DNA of 64,000 bases from Sphingomonadales bacterium (GCA_027488785.1 JAIYAY010000026.1:124001-188000), one strand, 5' to 3'; positions 1 to 9,365 are shown, counted from the first letter of the stretch. Notes: generated by a model from the sequence alone, not told the origin. Made by a program: numbers and translations.

Positions 1-416
1 AATTGTCCGACGCTGCATCCGCACTTGATTGGGTCCAAAGTTTTCACCCTGAAGCGTCGACCACATGGATTGCAGGTTTCAGCTTTGGCGCGTGGATCGG
101 AATGCAACTATTGATGCGCCGTCCAGAGATCCGAGGCTTTATCTCAGTTGCACCGCCCGCCAACATGTATGATTTCAGCTTTCTGGCGCCCTGCCCTTCA
201 TCAGGCATCATCATTCAGGGCGTGAATGACGAAGTTGTGACCCCGAACGCGGTGCAAAAGCTTGTCGATAAATTGCGTACCCAGCGGCACATCACCATCC
301 ATCATGACGAAATTCCGCGCGCAAACCATTTCTTCGAAAATGAAATGGAATTGCTAATGGCGTCGGTGAACGGCTATCTCGATTTCCGGTTGGATCCAAA
401 CTGTCCAATTAAGTGA
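1..416 (+). CDS. alpha/beta hydrolase, C-terminal part (cut by window edge)
   Basis: This is the C-terminal 137 residues of a small alpha/beta hydrolase. The nucleophile elbow GFSFGAW lies near visible residue 25, whereas in the COG2945-type family it normally sits around residue 100, so the N-terminal part lies outside the window. A late Asp (GVNDEVVTP) and His (ANHFF) fit the other two triad positions. The in-frame TTG at base 3 is probably not the true start. The substrate is unknown; family members are usually annotated as esterase-like cytoplasmic hydrolases. The stop is TGA at 414-416. Confidence 0.75.
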   Translation, partial: LSDAASALDWVQSFHPEASTTWIAGFSFGAWIGMQLLMRRPEIRGFISVAPPANMYDFSFLAPCPSSGIIIQGVNDEVVTPNAVQKLVDKLRTQRHITIHHDEIPRANHFFENEMELLMASVNGYLDFRLDPNCPIK

Positions 417-419
417 TTT

Positions 420-572
420 TTCACGCAGAGGCGTAGAGGACGCGGAGAGGTATTAAACCAACGTCACCCTGAACTTGTTTCAGGGTCTTATTTCTGCGAA
501 CTCCCAGTATTAAGATTCTGAAGAAAGTTCAGAATGACATCAAATTTTGTTATCTCTGCGCCTCTGCATGAA
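420..572. repeat. nested inverted-repeat intergenic element
   Basis: The outer arms TTCACGCAGAGGCGTAGAG (420-438) and CTCTGCGCCTCTGCATGAA (554-572) are inverted copies matching at 17 of 19 positions. Inside are two perfect hairpins: CCCTGAA/TTCAGGG (467-485) and ATTCTGAA/TTCAGAAT (515-535). The motif pair around GTCACCCTGAACTTG and AAGTTCAGAATGAC is itself an imperfect inverted repeat. No coding capacity is evident. From memory, similar 'cagaggcgcagag' and 'caccctgaacttgtttcaggg' modules occur between genes in sphingomonad genomes, which suggests a dispersed MITE- or REP-like family. Copy number cannot be judged from one window. Confidence 0.7.
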
Positions 573-576
573 CCCG

Positions 577-882
577 TCAGGGTTGTTCAACGGCACCAGT
601 CGCCAAAGACTGCCCATTTTCATCCGGCACAACCCAAATCGCCACGTTGGCGAATACAACCAAGGCCGCCGCGACCATCAGCCACATTTGCTGGCTAACG
701 CCGTCCCGCCGCCAGCGTTTCCATGCACCGTAGAGCAGCAGGAAAGCAGACAGCATAGCGATGGACAATATGGCATTGATCATGATCGCACCCATAAAGA
801 CGGTGGATAAGCTGCGCAATTGGGGAAATTCGGCATGGCCTTTTGCGACGTGGTCCCATAGGGGGAGCGTAGTCCGACTCAA
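577..882 (-). CDS. small membrane protein of unknown function
   Basis: A 101-residue reading frame, divergent from rpiB. Two hydrophobic stretches (about residues 28-52 and 65-85) separated by a basic loop (KRWRRD) look like two membrane helices. The longest frame begins with TTG at 882 and has no clear ribosome binding site. An internal ATG at 795, immediately before the first hydrophobic segment, is an alternative start. I do not recognise the family. The amphipathic organisation argues for a real gene, but the start is uncertain. Confidence 0.5.
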   Translation of the reverse strand: MSRTTLPLWDHVAKGHAEFPQLRSLSTVFMGAIMINAILSIAMLSAFLLLYGAWKRWRRDGVSQQMWLMVAAALVVFANVAIWVVPDENGQSLATGAVEQP

Positions 883-900
883 ACTGCTACAGGATGTACC

Positions 901-1353
901 ATGCGTATCGCCGTCGCCTCAGATCATGCTGCTCTCGCGCTGAAATCAGCGCTGGTTGAATATCTGCGCGCTGCTGGCCATGATGTCGCCGACCTTGGCC
1001 CCCATGACGAAGCGTCCGTTGACTATCCCGATTATGGATACCGACTTGCAAGCGCAATTGCAGATGGTACGGCAGAACGCGGCGTGGCCTTGTGCGGGTC
1101 CGGTATTGGCATTTCCATCGCCGTGAACCGCAACCCCTCCGCACGCGCCGCTCTCGTGTCTGAACCACTGTCCGCTCAGCTTGCCCGCGAACATAATGAC
1201 GCAAATGTCATTGCCATGGGCGCCCGCCTGATCGGTATCGAAATGGCGAAAGCCTGCATTGATGCATTTCTCTCAACCCCATTTGGTGGCGATCGGCACC
1301 AACGCCGCGTTGACAAGTTATCCAATCCCCTCTCGACCAAGGAACCAGCATGA
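901..1353 (+). CDS. rpiB: ribose-5-phosphate isomerase B
   Basis: Interconverts ribose 5-phosphate and ribulose 5-phosphate in the cytoplasmic non-oxidative pentose phosphate pathway. The 150 residues cover the full LacA/RpiB fold. SDHA lies at residues 8-11, the catalytic Cys65 is in [20 protein letters not shown] at 98-110 contains the conserved His, and the C-terminal [12 protein letters not shown] is present. AGGA at 891-894 supports the ATG at 901. The stop overlaps the glyA start (ATGA), so the two are translationally coupled and head an operon continuing to trmJ. Confidence 0.95.
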   Translation: MRIAVASDHAALALKSALVEYLRAAGHDVADLGPHDEASVDYPDYGYRLASAIADGTAERGVALCGSGIGISIAVNRNPSARAALVSEPLSAQLAREHNDANVIAMGARLIGIEMAKACIDAFLSTPFGGDRHQRRVDKLSNPLSTKEPA

Positions 1354-2654
1354 GCACGCGCCCCGCACAAGACATCCAAACCTCTGGATTTTTTACGCAG
1401 AGCCTAACGGAACGCGACCCAGAAATCGCGGGCTGGATAGCGAAGGAACTCGGCCGCCAGCAGGACAAGATTGAATTGATCGCGTCGGAAAATATAACGT
1501 CGCGCGCCGTGCTCGAAGCCACAGGTTCGATACTCACCAACAAATATGCAGAGGGCTATCCGGGTAAACGTTATTATGGCGGCTGCGAATATGTCGATGA
1601 AATCGAAAGCATCGCCATCAAGCGCGCCAAGAAATTGTTCGGCTGTGAGTTTGCAAATGTACAGCCCAATAGCGGTAGCCAGATGAATCAGGCGGTGTTC
1701 CTCGCGCTTCTGCAGCCCGGCGACACTTTCATGGGACTAGACCTCAACGCAGGCGGGCATCTGACCCATGGATCGCCGGTAAACATGTCCGGCAAATGGT
1801 TCAATCCAATCGGATATGGCGTCCGTCGAGATGACCATCTGATCGATATGGACGAAGTCGCGCGAATCGCCAGGGAAACCAAGCCAAAGCTTATCATCTG
1901 CGGCGGTACCGCTTATTCGAGAGGCTGGGACTGGGCTCGATTCCGAGAAATTGCTGATGAAGTCGGCGCCTATCTCCTGGCCGATATGTCACATATATCT
2001 GGATTGGTTGCAGGCGGCGCTCATAGCTCTCCTGTGCCGCATGCGCACGTTACGACGAGCACCACGCACAAGTCTTTGCGCGGGCCGCGCTCGGGTATCA
2101 TTTTGACCAATGACGAGATACTGGCCAAAAAATTCAACTCGGCTATTTTCCCAGGTCTCCAGGGCGGGCCATTGGTGCATGTGATCGCCGCAAAGGCCGT
2201 GTGCTTCGCGGATGCGATGACACCAGAATTCAAAAACTACGCGGCCAGTGTTGTTGAAAATGCGAAGGCGCTTGCATCTTCATTGCAGGAACAAGGTCTC
2301 GATATCGTGTCAGGCGGAACCGACAATCACTCGATGCTCGTCGATCTTAGGCCCAAAGATGCAAAAGGCAAACATGCCGAACATGCGCTCGATCGTGCCT
2401 CGATTACGTGCAACAAAAACTCAATACCGTTCGACCCTGAAAAGCCGTTTGTGACTTCCGGCCTCCGGTTGGGAACGCCAGCTGGAACTACCCGCGGTTT
2501 TGGTCCCACTGAATTCCGTCAAATCGGCAGGATGATCGCCGATGTCGTGGAAGGCCTTCGTCACAATGGCGACGCTGGCGACGGCCAAATCGAAGCCCGC
2601 ATCAAGGAAGAAGCCGAGGCACTTTGTGCACGCTTTCCAATCTACCCGTCTTGA
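1350..2654 (+). CDS. glyA: serine hydroxymethyltransferase
   Basis: PLP enzyme that converts serine and tetrahydrofolate to glycine and 5,10-methylene-tetrahydrofolate. At 434 residues it is the usual length. [11 protein letters not shown] lies near residue 41, the substrate-site region [14 protein letters not shown] near 65-78, and the PLP-binding Lys241 is in [15 protein letters not shown]. The ATG overlaps the rpiB stop by four bases. With the glycine cleavage operon at 37-42 kb it forms the one-carbon supply of this window. Confidence 0.97.
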   Translation: MSTRPAQDIQTSGFFTQSLTERDPEIAGWIAKELGRQQDKIELIASENITSRAVLEATGSILTNKYAEGYPGKRYYGGCEYVDEIESIAIKRAKKLFGCEFANVQPNSGSQMNQAVFLALLQPGDTFMGLDLNAGGHLTHGSPVNMSGKWFNPIGYGVRRDDHLIDMDEVARIARETKPKLIICGGTAYSRGWDWARFREIADEVGAYLLADMSHISGLVAGGAHSSPVPHAHVTTSTTHKSLRGPRSGIILTNDEILAKKFNSAIFPGLQGGPLVHVIAAKAVCFADAMTPEFKNYAASVVENAKALASSLQEQGLDIVSGGTDNHSMLVDLRPKDAKGKHAEHALDRASITCNKNSIPFDPEKPFVTSGLRLGTPAGTTRGFGPTEFRQIGRMIADVVEGLRHNGDAGDGQIEARIKEEAEALCARFPIYPS

Positions 2655-2700
2655 ATTATAGAGGTGACTTACCCATCTAATACACAGAAGGGAATTGACC

Positions 2701-3045
2701 ATGGGATTTTGTAACGAATGTGATGCGGCATATGGGGACGGCGCAAAGTTTTGCGCCAATTGTGGTGCAAAAACGCCGGAGCAACGGGCCGCCGAAAGCA
2801 TACCCAATCAGGCACGGCATTATGTGGGTGAAGCAGCCGACGAGCTGTGGGGTGCAACTAAGGACGCGTTTCACACCGGCAAGCATCTTGCCGATCAAGA
2901 TACCGTCAAGAAAGTCGCTGGTGGCGCAGCGATTGGCGCGGCTGCTGGCATTATCGCCCCCATCGGACTTGCCACCGGCGCATTGATTGGTGCAGGCATT
3001 GTCGCGTACCGCCATGTAAACAAGAAAAAGAATCAGGAAAAATAA
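2701..3045 (+). CDS. zinc-ribbon protein with glycine-rich hydrophobic C-terminus
   Basis: 114 residues. The N-terminus carries two CxxC pairs (CNEC at 4-7 and CANC at 18-21) typical of a small zinc ribbon. The C-terminal half has a Gly/Ala-rich hydrophobic stretch (about residues 77-102, several GxxxG) and ends in a very basic tail (HVNKKKNQEK), so membrane association is possible. AGAAGGGA about nine bases upstream selects the ATG at 2701 over the TTG at 2695. The stop codon abuts the nrdR TTG start with no gap. The function is unknown to me. Confidence 0.8.
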   Translation: MGFCNECDAAYGDGAKFCANCGAKTPEQRAAESIPNQARHYVGEAADELWGATKDAFHTGKHLADQDTVKKVAGGAAIGAAAGIIAPIGLATGALIGAGIVAYRHVNKKKNQEK

Positions 3046-3507
3046 TTGCGCTGCCCATTTTGCGGACATGATGATAGCCAGGTAAAGGACAGCCGTCCGA
3101 CTGAAGACAATAGCGCAATCCGCCGTCGGCGGCAGTGCGAAGGTTGCGGTGGGCGCTTCACAACCTTTGAGCGCATTCAGTTGCGTGAACTGGTGGTTAT
3201 CAAAAGCGAAGGTAAACGCGAGCCTTTCGACAGAGAGAAGCTGGAACGTTCGCTATCAGTCGCGTGCCGAAAGCGTCCGGTGGACAATACACAAATCGAA
3301 AAGCTCGCTTCTGCTATCCAGCGACAGCTTGAAACTTTGGGTGAAAGCGAAATCGAAACCAAGCGTATTGGTGAATTCGTTATGGATGGGTTGAAGGCGC
3401 TTGATAGCGTTGCCTATATCCGCTTCGCATCAGTATATAAGGACTTTAACGAAGCCAAAGATTTTGAGGATTTCGCGGGAAGCGTGGTCGAAGCAGCGCT
3501 AAAATGA
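3046..3507 (+). CDS. nrdR: transcriptional repressor NrdR
   Basis: Regulator of ribonucleotide reductase genes that senses ATP/dATP. The 153 residues match the family's length. A zinc ribbon is formed by Cys3, Cys6, Cys31 and Cys34, followed by an ATP-cone domain from about residue 49. The start is TTG: the frame opens with [17 protein letters not shown], the canonical NrdR N-terminus, directly after the preceding TAA, and AGGAAA at 3035-3040 is well placed. The end overlaps trmJ (ATGA). Confidence 0.95.
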   Translation: MRCPFCGHDDSQVKDSRPTEDNSAIRRRRQCEGCGGRFTTFERIQLRELVVIKSEGKREPFDREKLERSLSVACRKRPVDNTQIEKLASAIQRQLETLGESEIETKRIGEFVMDGLKALDSVAYIRFASVYKDFNEAKDFEDFAGSVVEAALK

Positions 3508-4226
3508 GCGCACCGCCCATCATTATCCTGTGCCGTCCGCAATTAGGCGAAAATATCGGCAAAGCGGCGCGCGCCATGCTCAACTTCGGCCTAACCGAAA
3601 TGCGTCTTGTTGCCCCGCGCGACGGATGGCCTAACCCCAATGCAGGTCCAGCGGCATCAGGCGCGGACATTGTGTTGGCGAATGCCCAGGTTTTTCCAAC
3701 GCTAGCAGAGGCAACCGCAGACATTGCCCATGTCTATGCGACCACTGTGCGTAAACGTGGCGTCACCAAGCCGGTTATAACCCCCGAAGTGGCCGCACGA
3801 GAGGTTTTCGGTAACACAGGACGAAGCGCCATATTGTTCGGGGCCGAACGTTCCGGCCTAGATAGTGATGAAGTCAATGTTGCCCGCGCTATCATCACAG
3901 TGCCGATTAATCCTGAATTTGGTTCGCTAAATTTGGCGCAAGCGGTCATATTGTGCGCGTATGAATGGTCAAAAACGCAAACGTTGGCGAGCCCGCCCAA
4001 AACGGATTTGGAACCACCGGCAACACAGTTTGAACTAGACGGCCTGATCGCCCAGTTGGATGCGATGCTGGAGCCATTAAATTACTTCACGCCGATCGAT
4101 CGTGCCCCCGTCACACGGCGCACCTTGCGCAACTTGCTCACAAAGCCTGCGTGGAACGCGTATGAGGTCAGGACTTTACGCGGGGTGTTAACGACATTGA
4201 ACAGAATGCGGCCAAACGAAAATTAG
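3504..4226 (+). CDS. trmJ: tRNA (cytidine/uridine-2'-O-)-methyltransferase, TrmJ type
   Basis: SPOUT-class (TrmH family) RNA methyltransferase expected to 2'-O-methylate tRNA position 32. The N-terminal [25 protein letters not shown], the central [14 protein letters not shown] and the C-terminal knot motif [15 protein letters not shown] are all present. 240 residues is normal for COG0565. It overlaps nrdR by four bases and is the last gene of the rpiB-glyA-nrdR run. The exact target nucleotide is inferred from the family. Confidence 0.88.
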   Translation: MSAPPIIILCRPQLGENIGKAARAMLNFGLTEMRLVAPRDGWPNPNAGPAASGADIVLANAQVFPTLAEATADIAHVYATTVRKRGVTKPVITPEVAAREVFGNTGRSAILFGAERSGLDSDEVNVARAIITVPINPEFGSLNLAQAVILCAYEWSKTQTLASPPKTDLEPPATQFELDGLIAQLDAMLEPLNYFTPIDRAPVTRRTLRNLLTKPAWNAYEVRTLRGVLTTLNRMRPNEN

Positions 4227-4281
4227 AGGCTTGGTAACAGCGACATGGCTGTTTACACCGATGCGCAACAAGGAGCATTTC

Positions 4282-4548
4282 ATGATTAGCACTATAGTTT
4301 TTAGCATTTTGTTGGCCGCATCAGGTACATCTGAGGCTGCGCCGCGCGCCGCAGATACAGCCGCGCAGGAAGCACCTAAATCAAAGCCTAAGAAGATCTG
4401 CAGAGCAACGGACCTTACCGGCAGCCGTATCGCAAAGAAGCTTTGCAAGACTCAGGAGCAATGGGATCAGGCAGAATCTGCGTCTGAGCTTACGGTAAAA
4501 GGCAAGGCCGGAACCACCATGCCGCCACAAATGGACACCAACATTTAA
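4282..4548 (+). CDS. small secreted protein with conserved Cys motif
   Basis: 88 residues. AGGAG at 4271-4275 favours the ATG at 4282 over upstream in-frame starts. The first ~20 residues (MISTIVFSILLAASGTSEA) form a signal peptide, probably cleaved after SEA. The mature part is Lys-rich, with ICRATDLTGSRIAKKLCKTQEQWDQ containing two Cys that could form a disulfide. From memory this ICR-x-TGSR-x-CKT-EW pattern is common in small sphingomonad exported proteins of unknown role. It converges on the chorismate mutase gene, with only three bases between them. Confidence 0.75.
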   Translation: MISTIVFSILLAASGTSEAAPRAADTAAQEAPKSKPKKICRATDLTGSRIAKKLCKTQEQWDQAESASELTVKGKAGTTMPPQMDTNI

Positions 4549-4551
4549 CCC

Positions 4552-4869
4552 TTAAGCGCGATTGGCATCCCACTTTTCGAGTTCGTAGGCGATAGAGGCT
4601 TCTACCAAAAGCTCCCACAAATCGCCAACGAGCTCTGCGGAAATGCCCGCGCTGCGTGCGGCGTCTTTCACATTAGCTAGCACCTGTTGCTTGCGCGCTT
4701 CATCCCGAACCGCTTTGCGTTCGGTTTTGATGCGCGCCGCGGCATCCATATAGGCAAAGCGAACAGCCAGAAGCTCGACCAATTGCGCGTCAACCGAATC
4801 AACGCCTGCGCGCACTTGGGTCATATCATTGCACTTGGCGGGTTCAATTTGGCTAGATGTGCTGCTCAT
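4552..4869 (-). CDS. chorismate mutase, AroQ class
   Basis: About 105 residues, all-helical AroQ/PchB-type domain. The pattern [26 protein letters not shown] then [17 protein letters not shown] matches the first helix and the basic active-site residues. The C-terminal helix ends SIAYELEKW. The ATG at 4869 is preferred over an upstream frame extension that lacks family similarity. It would convert chorismate to prephenate for Phe/Tyr synthesis; a PchB-like isochorismate lyase activity cannot be excluded. It diverges from rpsD. Confidence 0.85.
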   Translation of the reverse strand: MSSTSSQIEPAKCNDMTQVRAGVDSVDAQLVELLAVRFAYMDAAARIKTERKAVRDEARKQQVLANVKDAARSAGISAELVGDLWELLVEASIAYELEKWDANRA

Positions 4870-4913
4870 GGCCGCGCCTTTACGGTTCAGCACCCGCAAA
4901 GTCGAGCCAGATG

Positions 4914-4942
4914 TTGACACAAGGCCCATCAACGGCCATAGG
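4914..4942 (+). promoter_or_regulatory. candidate promoter of rpsD
   Basis: A perfect -35 box TTGACA (4914-4919), a 17-base spacer and a weak -10 box CATAGG (4937-4942). This would give a leader of about 100 bases before the rpsD ATG at 5049. The spacing is ideal, but the -10 matches the consensus at only three positions. Confidence 0.4.
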
Positions 4943-5048
4943 CGCCGCTTCGCAATCGACCCTGCATTCCGGTGAAGCAGGTGTCCGGCACGTCGCAGAT
5001 GTGTCGCGCGGGACCGGAAACAACGTAGTTAGCAATTGGAGACTGAAT

Positions 5049-5663
5049 ATGTCGATGCGCAAAAGCTCGAAGTATAAACTTGACCGCCGGATGGGTGAAA
5101 ACATCTGGGGTCGGCCAAAATCCCCAGTAAACAAGCGCGAGTATGGCCCAGGCCAACATGGTCAGCGCCGCAAAGGCAAGCTGTCCGATTATGGCATCCA
5201 ACTGCGCGCCAAGCAGAAGCTCAAGGGCTATTATGGCGACGTGACTGAAAAGCAGTTCAAGCGCGCCTATCAAGAAGCCAGCAACATGAAGGGCGATACC
5301 TCGCAGAACCTTATTGGTCTGCTGGAGCGTCGTTTGGACATGGTCGTATACCGTGCCAAATTCGCACCAACCATTTTTGCTGCACGCCAGATCGTTAGCC
5401 ATGGCCACATCCGTGTCAATGGCGTGAAGTGCAACATCGCCAGCCGTCAGGTTGCCGTTGGCGACGTCATCAGCCTAGGTCCAAAAGCCAAGGAAATGGC
5501 ATTGGTTATCGAGGCCCAAGGCCTGGCCGAGCGTGATATTCCTGAATATGTTTCCGTTGATGGCACCGACAAGGTTACCTTTGCCCGCGTACCAACGCTT
5601 GATGAAGTGCCTTACCCAGTGAAGATGGAACCAAATCTGGTCGTCGAATTCTATTCGCGTTAA
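5049..5663 (+). CDS. rpsD: 30S ribosomal protein S4
   Basis: Primary 16S rRNA-binding protein and assembly initiator of the small subunit. The ATG at 5049, preceded by GGAGA, gives 204 residues, the standard S4 length. The N-terminal part [19 protein letters not shown] leads into the S4 RNA-binding domain (about residues 95-160, [33 protein letters not shown]), and it ends VVEFYSR. Upstream in-frame sequence in the open frame shows no S4 similarity and was excluded. It is monocistronic, with its own terminator. Confidence 0.98.
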   Translation: MSMRKSSKYKLDRRMGENIWGRPKSPVNKREYGPGQHGQRRKGKLSDYGIQLRAKQKLKGYYGDVTEKQFKRAYQEASNMKGDTSQNLIGLLERRLDMVVYRAKFAPTIFAARQIVSHGHIRVNGVKCNIASRQVAVGDVISLGPKAKEMALVIEAQGLAERDIPEYVSVDGTDKVTFARVPTLDEVPYPVKMEPNLVVEFYSR

Positions 5664-5685
5664 TTTTCGCATAAAGAATATAATG

Positions 5686-5712
5686 AAGGCGGCCCATGTG
5701 GCCGCCTTTTTT
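5686..5712 (+). terminator. rho-independent terminator of rpsD
   Basis: A perfect 9-bp stem AAGGCGGCC / GGCCGCCTT with a five-base loop (CATGT), followed by a run of six T. It lies 22 bases after the rpsD stop. Confidence 0.92.
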
Positions 5713-5776
5713 ATTTGAGCCGCGCGAACGGGTCTGGCACAAGGCGCGGAACAACTTTTCCCATTAGGAGAATATG

Positions 5777-7456
5777 ATGCGCCTGCTTTCCTTGGCTCTT
5801 GTATCCGCGTTTGCCCTATCCAGCGCGAGCCAGAAGGCCGCATCGGCGCATGTTGAGACATCTGCATTACCCCACATCGAGGTCCCAGCTCTTTCCGAAA
5901 AGACAATGCAGGACGTCACCCGCGAGTTGTCACTTGATACATATGAAGGTCGCGCTCCTGGGTCTATTGGAGAAGAAAAGACCGTCGCGCACCTGATTTC
6001 GAAATTCACAGCCGCAGGGCTCGAACCGGGAAATAATGGCAGTTGGACACAGGACGTTCCCCTGATCGAAATCACCGCGAAAAACGTCTCAGCCTTAAAC
6101 ATTGCCGACCGGAACGGAAAGACCATGCCCTTTGCTTATGGCAGCGAATATGTCATCGGCAGCTATCGCGAAACGCCCAAAACCGAGATCAAGCAAAGCG
6201 ATATGGTTTTCGTCGGTCATGGCATTGTTGCCCCTGAAAAGGGTTGGAACGATTATGCCGGCGTCGATGTGAAGGGAAAAACCGTTGTCGTAATGGTCAA
6301 CGACCCCGATTTTGAAAACGAAGGCCTTGATGGTCCGTTCGGTGGCAAAGCCATGACCTATTATGGCCGATGGACTTACAAATATGAAGAAGCGGCGCGT
6401 CAGGGTGCGGCAGCCGTTTTAATCATCCACGACACTGCGCCTGCTGCTTATGGCTGGAATGTCGTCAATTCGAGTTGGACAGGCGCACAGTTCCTCGCGC
6501 AATCCAAGGACGGCGGCAAGAGCCAGACTCAGGCCAATGGTTGGATACAGAAATCTGTCGCCAAGGACATTTTTGCCGCAGCGGGCCAGAACTTGGAACA
6601 GCAAATGGCGGCAGCAAAACAAAAGGGTTTCAAGGCAGTTCCATTGAACCTCACCGCCTCATTAAGCTTTGAAAACGACATTGCGCGCAAGGCGAGTAAG
6701 AACGTTATTGGCGTCATGAAGGGCACAAAACGGCCTGACGAATATGTGCTCTACACTGCGCATTGGGACCATCTGGGGCGCTGCACGGCGGCGGCGGATG
6801 GCGATGATATCTGCAACGGCGCCGTTGACAATGCCACGGGCACAGCCGCGCTTGTTGCGCTTGCGGAGGGCTATACCAAAGCCGGTGCGCCCGATCGATC
6901 CGTCGTGTTCCTTGCGGTCACTGCCGAAGAAAGCGGCCTGCTCGGTTCCAAATTTTATGCCGAAAACCCTGTATTTCCGCTGTCGCAGACCGTTGGCGGC
7001 GTGAATATGGATGCGTTTTCAATGTCTGGCCCTGCCAAGAACCTTACCGTTATTGGCAAAGGCAAGTCGCAGCTTGACACCTATTTGGAAGCAGCGGCGA
7101 AATCAGAAGGTCGCACGCCCGAAATGGAGCCGACCCCGGAAAAAGGTTTTTATTATCGTTCCGACCATTTTAGCTTCGCCAAGCTCGGCGTGCCGATGGT
7201 CTATTTTGAAGGCGGCGATGATCTGGTCATTGGCGGAAAAGCCGCCGCCAAGGCAGCGGCGGACGATTATGAAATGAACCGTTATCACGCCCCTAGCGAT
7301 GAATTTGACGAAAAATGGGATTGGTCGGGCGTGATGTCCGATCTAAAACTCTATTACCGTGTCGGCCGGATGCTTGCGATGACCGATGCATGGCCGAACT
7401 GGAACGAGGGCGATGAATTCCGCGCCGTTCGTGACAAAAGCCGCAGCGGGAAATAA
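5777..7456 (+). CDS. exported M28-family zinc aminopeptidase
   Basis: About 559 residues with an N-terminal signal peptide (MRLLSLALVSAFALSSASQ). Residues ~120-280 look like an inserted PA (protease-associated) domain. The di-zinc site is readable: His near 330 (TAHWDHLG), Asp near 352 (VDNATG), catalytic Glu pair near 385 (TAEESGLLG), Asp (VNMDAF) and a late His (YRSDHFSFAK). It likely removes N-terminal residues from peptides in the periplasm. There are two adjacent ATGs; AGGAG at 5766-5770 is better spaced for 5777 than 5774. aguA follows three bases later. Confidence 0.88.
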   Translation: MRLLSLALVSAFALSSASQKAASAHVETSALPHIEVPALSEKTMQDVTRELSLDTYEGRAPGSIGEEKTVAHLISKFTAAGLEPGNNGSWTQDVPLIEITAKNVSALNIADRNGKTMPFAYGSEYVIGSYRETPKTEIKQSDMVFVGHGIVAPEKGWNDYAGVDVKGKTVVVMVNDPDFENEGLDGPFGGKAMTYYGRWTYKYEEAARQGAAAVLIIHDTAPAAYGWNVVNSSWTGAQFLAQSKDGGKSQTQANGWIQKSVAKDIFAAAGQNLEQQMAAAKQKGFKAVPLNLTASLSFENDIARKASKNVIGVMKGTKRPDEYVLYTAHWDHLGRCTAAADGDDICNGAVDNATGTAALVALAEGYTKAGAPDRSVVFLAVTAEESGLLGSKFYAENPVFPLSQTVGGVNMDAFSMSGPAKNLTVIGKGKSQLDTYLEAAAKSEGRTPEMEPTPEKGFYYRSDHFSFAKLGVPMVYFEGGDDLVIGGKAAAKAAADDYEMNRYHAPSDEFDEKWDWSGVMSDLKLYYRVGRMLAMTDAWPNWNEGDEFRAVRDKSRSGK

Positions 7457-7459
7457 TCC

Positions 7460-8440
7460 ATGGCGTTTCGCATGCCCGCGGAATGGGCACCACATGAATC
7501 GGTTTGGATTGGTTTTCCAAGTTCGCCAGATGCCTGGGGTGAACCACTCCATCGCGCCCAGCAGCAGATCGCCGCATTTGCCAATGCCGTTCATGCTTCT
7601 GGCCGTAGTGAGCGTGTCTATTTGATTGCAGGCAGCGCCGAAGCCGCCGCGATTGCTGTGGATCTTGTAGACAGCGGGATTCATGTCGAACAGCGCCATA
7701 TAGGCGACGTCTGGCTACGCGATACTGGCTGCATCATTGTGAAGGACGGTAATCTCCGTATCGCTCGCGATTTTGGCTTTAATGGCTGGGGTGGCCGCTT
7801 CGATTATCCGGGCGACAAAAGCATTGGCCACGACCTCGCCATTGCTGCAGGCTTTGACGTTACGAAGGCTGACTGGATATTGGAGGGCGGCTCAATTGAT
7901 GTGGATGGTGAAGGTCTTGCCGCAACCACTGTTGATTGCTTGTTGAACCCGAACCGTAACCCTTCGCTCAATAAGGAGGCGATTGAAACGCGGCTTCGTA
8001 ATGACCTTGGAATTGAACGCCTGCTGTGGCTGGGCGACGGCTTGGCGAATGATCACACCGATGGGCATATCGACAATCTCGCGCGCTTTGTGGGTGTTAA
8101 CCACATCCTAATTCCGCAAGGCGCAGGGTCCGATGACCCCAATGGAGCCGTTTTTGAAGATGCCCGGAAACGTGCGGAAGCATTTGGATGCCAGGTCAGC
8201 CTCATGCCCTCGGTCGGACGATACCTGCAGGACGGAGAAGCAGTTCCCGCCAGCTATATGAATTTTTACATCGGCAATGCCGCCATTGTCATGCCTATTT
8301 ATGGTGTGCAAAATGATGATGCAGCTATTGCCACTTTGGCGTCATTATTCCCCGACCGACAGGTTGTGGGCGTCATGGCGGACGCCGTATTGACCGGCGG
8401 CGGCAGCTTTCATTGCTCCAGTCAACAAGTGCCGACGTGA
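7460..8440 (+). CDS. aguA: agmatine deiminase
   Basis: Hydrolyses agmatine to N-carbamoylputrescine and ammonia. 326 residues of the peptidyl-arginine-deiminase fold. The N-terminus is MPAEWAPHESVWIGFP, ILEGGSIDVDGEG and TDGHIDNLARF carry the conserved acidic and His residues, and the C-terminal GGGSFHCSSQQVP places the nucleophilic Cys at 319. Its partner enzyme AguB lies one gene downstream, giving a putrescine-forming route. It begins three bases after the M28 peptidase stop. Confidence 0.9.
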   Translation: MAFRMPAEWAPHESVWIGFPSSPDAWGEPLHRAQQQIAAFANAVHASGRSERVYLIAGSAEAAAIAVDLVDSGIHVEQRHIGDVWLRDTGCIIVKDGNLRIARDFGFNGWGGRFDYPGDKSIGHDLAIAAGFDVTKADWILEGGSIDVDGEGLAATTVDCLLNPNRNPSLNKEAIETRLRNDLGIERLLWLGDGLANDHTDGHIDNLARFVGVNHILIPQGAGSDDPNGAVFEDARKRAEAFGCQVSLMPSVGRYLQDGEAVPASYMNFYIGNAAIVMPIYGVQNDDAAIATLASLFPDRQVVGVMADAVLTGGGSFHCSSQQVPT

Positions 8441-8504
8441 CTCTATTGGAATTTCAAGCATCCATAACCATATCCGGAGCACGCAACCAAGAAGAGGATT
8501 TCCA

Positions 8505-9365
8505 ATGAAAAAAGCTTTTCTACTCGCCATAGCTGCAATTACTTTGGCCGCTCCAGCCTTTGCTAACCACCATGGGGCAAATAAAGCCGACCACGAAAAA
8601 ATGCATAAGGCGCATCAGGAACGCCTGGCCAAAATCCTGGCCGACCCAGCCCGAGCAAATGACGCCAAGCGCGACCGGTATCGCAACCCAGCCGAAACAT
8701 TTGAATTTTTTCGCCTTCGCCCCGATCATGTGATTGGTGAATATGCTCCTGGAGGTGCTTGGGTTTCGCGCCTGCTTGGCCGCTATGTCAACGAAGATGG
8801 CAAATATACTGGCCTGTATTTTGGTACAAAAACCCATTTCAGCGACCAACAAAAGCAGGGCATTGCAGCCGCCATCACCAAATTTCCTTCGGATGTTGCG
8901 GCCGTATCTGGCCGACCCTCAACCGACTTTAACGCTTTTTCCCTCAGCGAAATCCCTGAGAATGCAAAAGGCAGTTTTGACCGCATTTTGGTGATGCGGA
9001 TGATGCACAACCTGATTAGCTGGAACATTGCGGACGCCGAAGTAAAAGCCATGCGCGATCTGTTGAAACCCGACGGCCTGCTCGGCATCGAACAACACCG
9101 TGCGAAAGCAGACGCCCCCTATAGCTATACCAATGGCAGCAAAGGCTATATGCGCGAAGCTGACATCATCAACTTCATGGAAATCCATGGCTTTGAACTC
9201 GTCGCCAAGAGCGAAGTGAACGCCAACCCCAAGGACAGCGCAAACTGGCCCGATGGCGTATGGACGTTGCCGCCTGCGCTTCGTTTGAAGGATGTCGATC
9301 GCGCAAAATATGAAGCAATTGGCGAAACCGACCGGATGACGTTGTTGTTCAAAAAGCGCGACTAA
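8505..9365 (+). CDS. exported class I methyltransferase-like protein
   Basis: 286 residues beginning with a clear signal peptide (MKKAFLLAIAAITLAAPAFA) and a His/Lys-rich linker. The rest resembles COG4798-type predicted SAM-dependent methyltransferases. The glycine-rich motif I region is VIGEYAPGGAWVSRLLG, and LLKPDGLLGIEQHRA follows later. GAGG at 8493-8496 supports the ATG. It separates aguA from aguB. The export signal is odd because SAM is cytoplasmic, so whether it is an active methyltransferase is unclear. Confidence 0.75.
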   Translation: MKKAFLLAIAAITLAAPAFANHHGANKADHEKMHKAHQERLAKILADPARANDAKRDRYRNPAETFEFFRLRPDHVIGEYAPGGAWVSRLLGRYVNEDGKYTGLYFGTKTHFSDQQKQGIAAAITKFPSDVAAVSGRPSTDFNAFSLSEIPENAKGSFDRILVMRMMHNLISWNIADAEVKAMRDLLKPDGLLGIEQHRAKADAPYSYTNGSKGYMREADIINFMEIHGFELVAKSEVNANPKDSANWPDGVWTLPPALRLKDVDRAKYEAIGETDRMTLLFKKRD

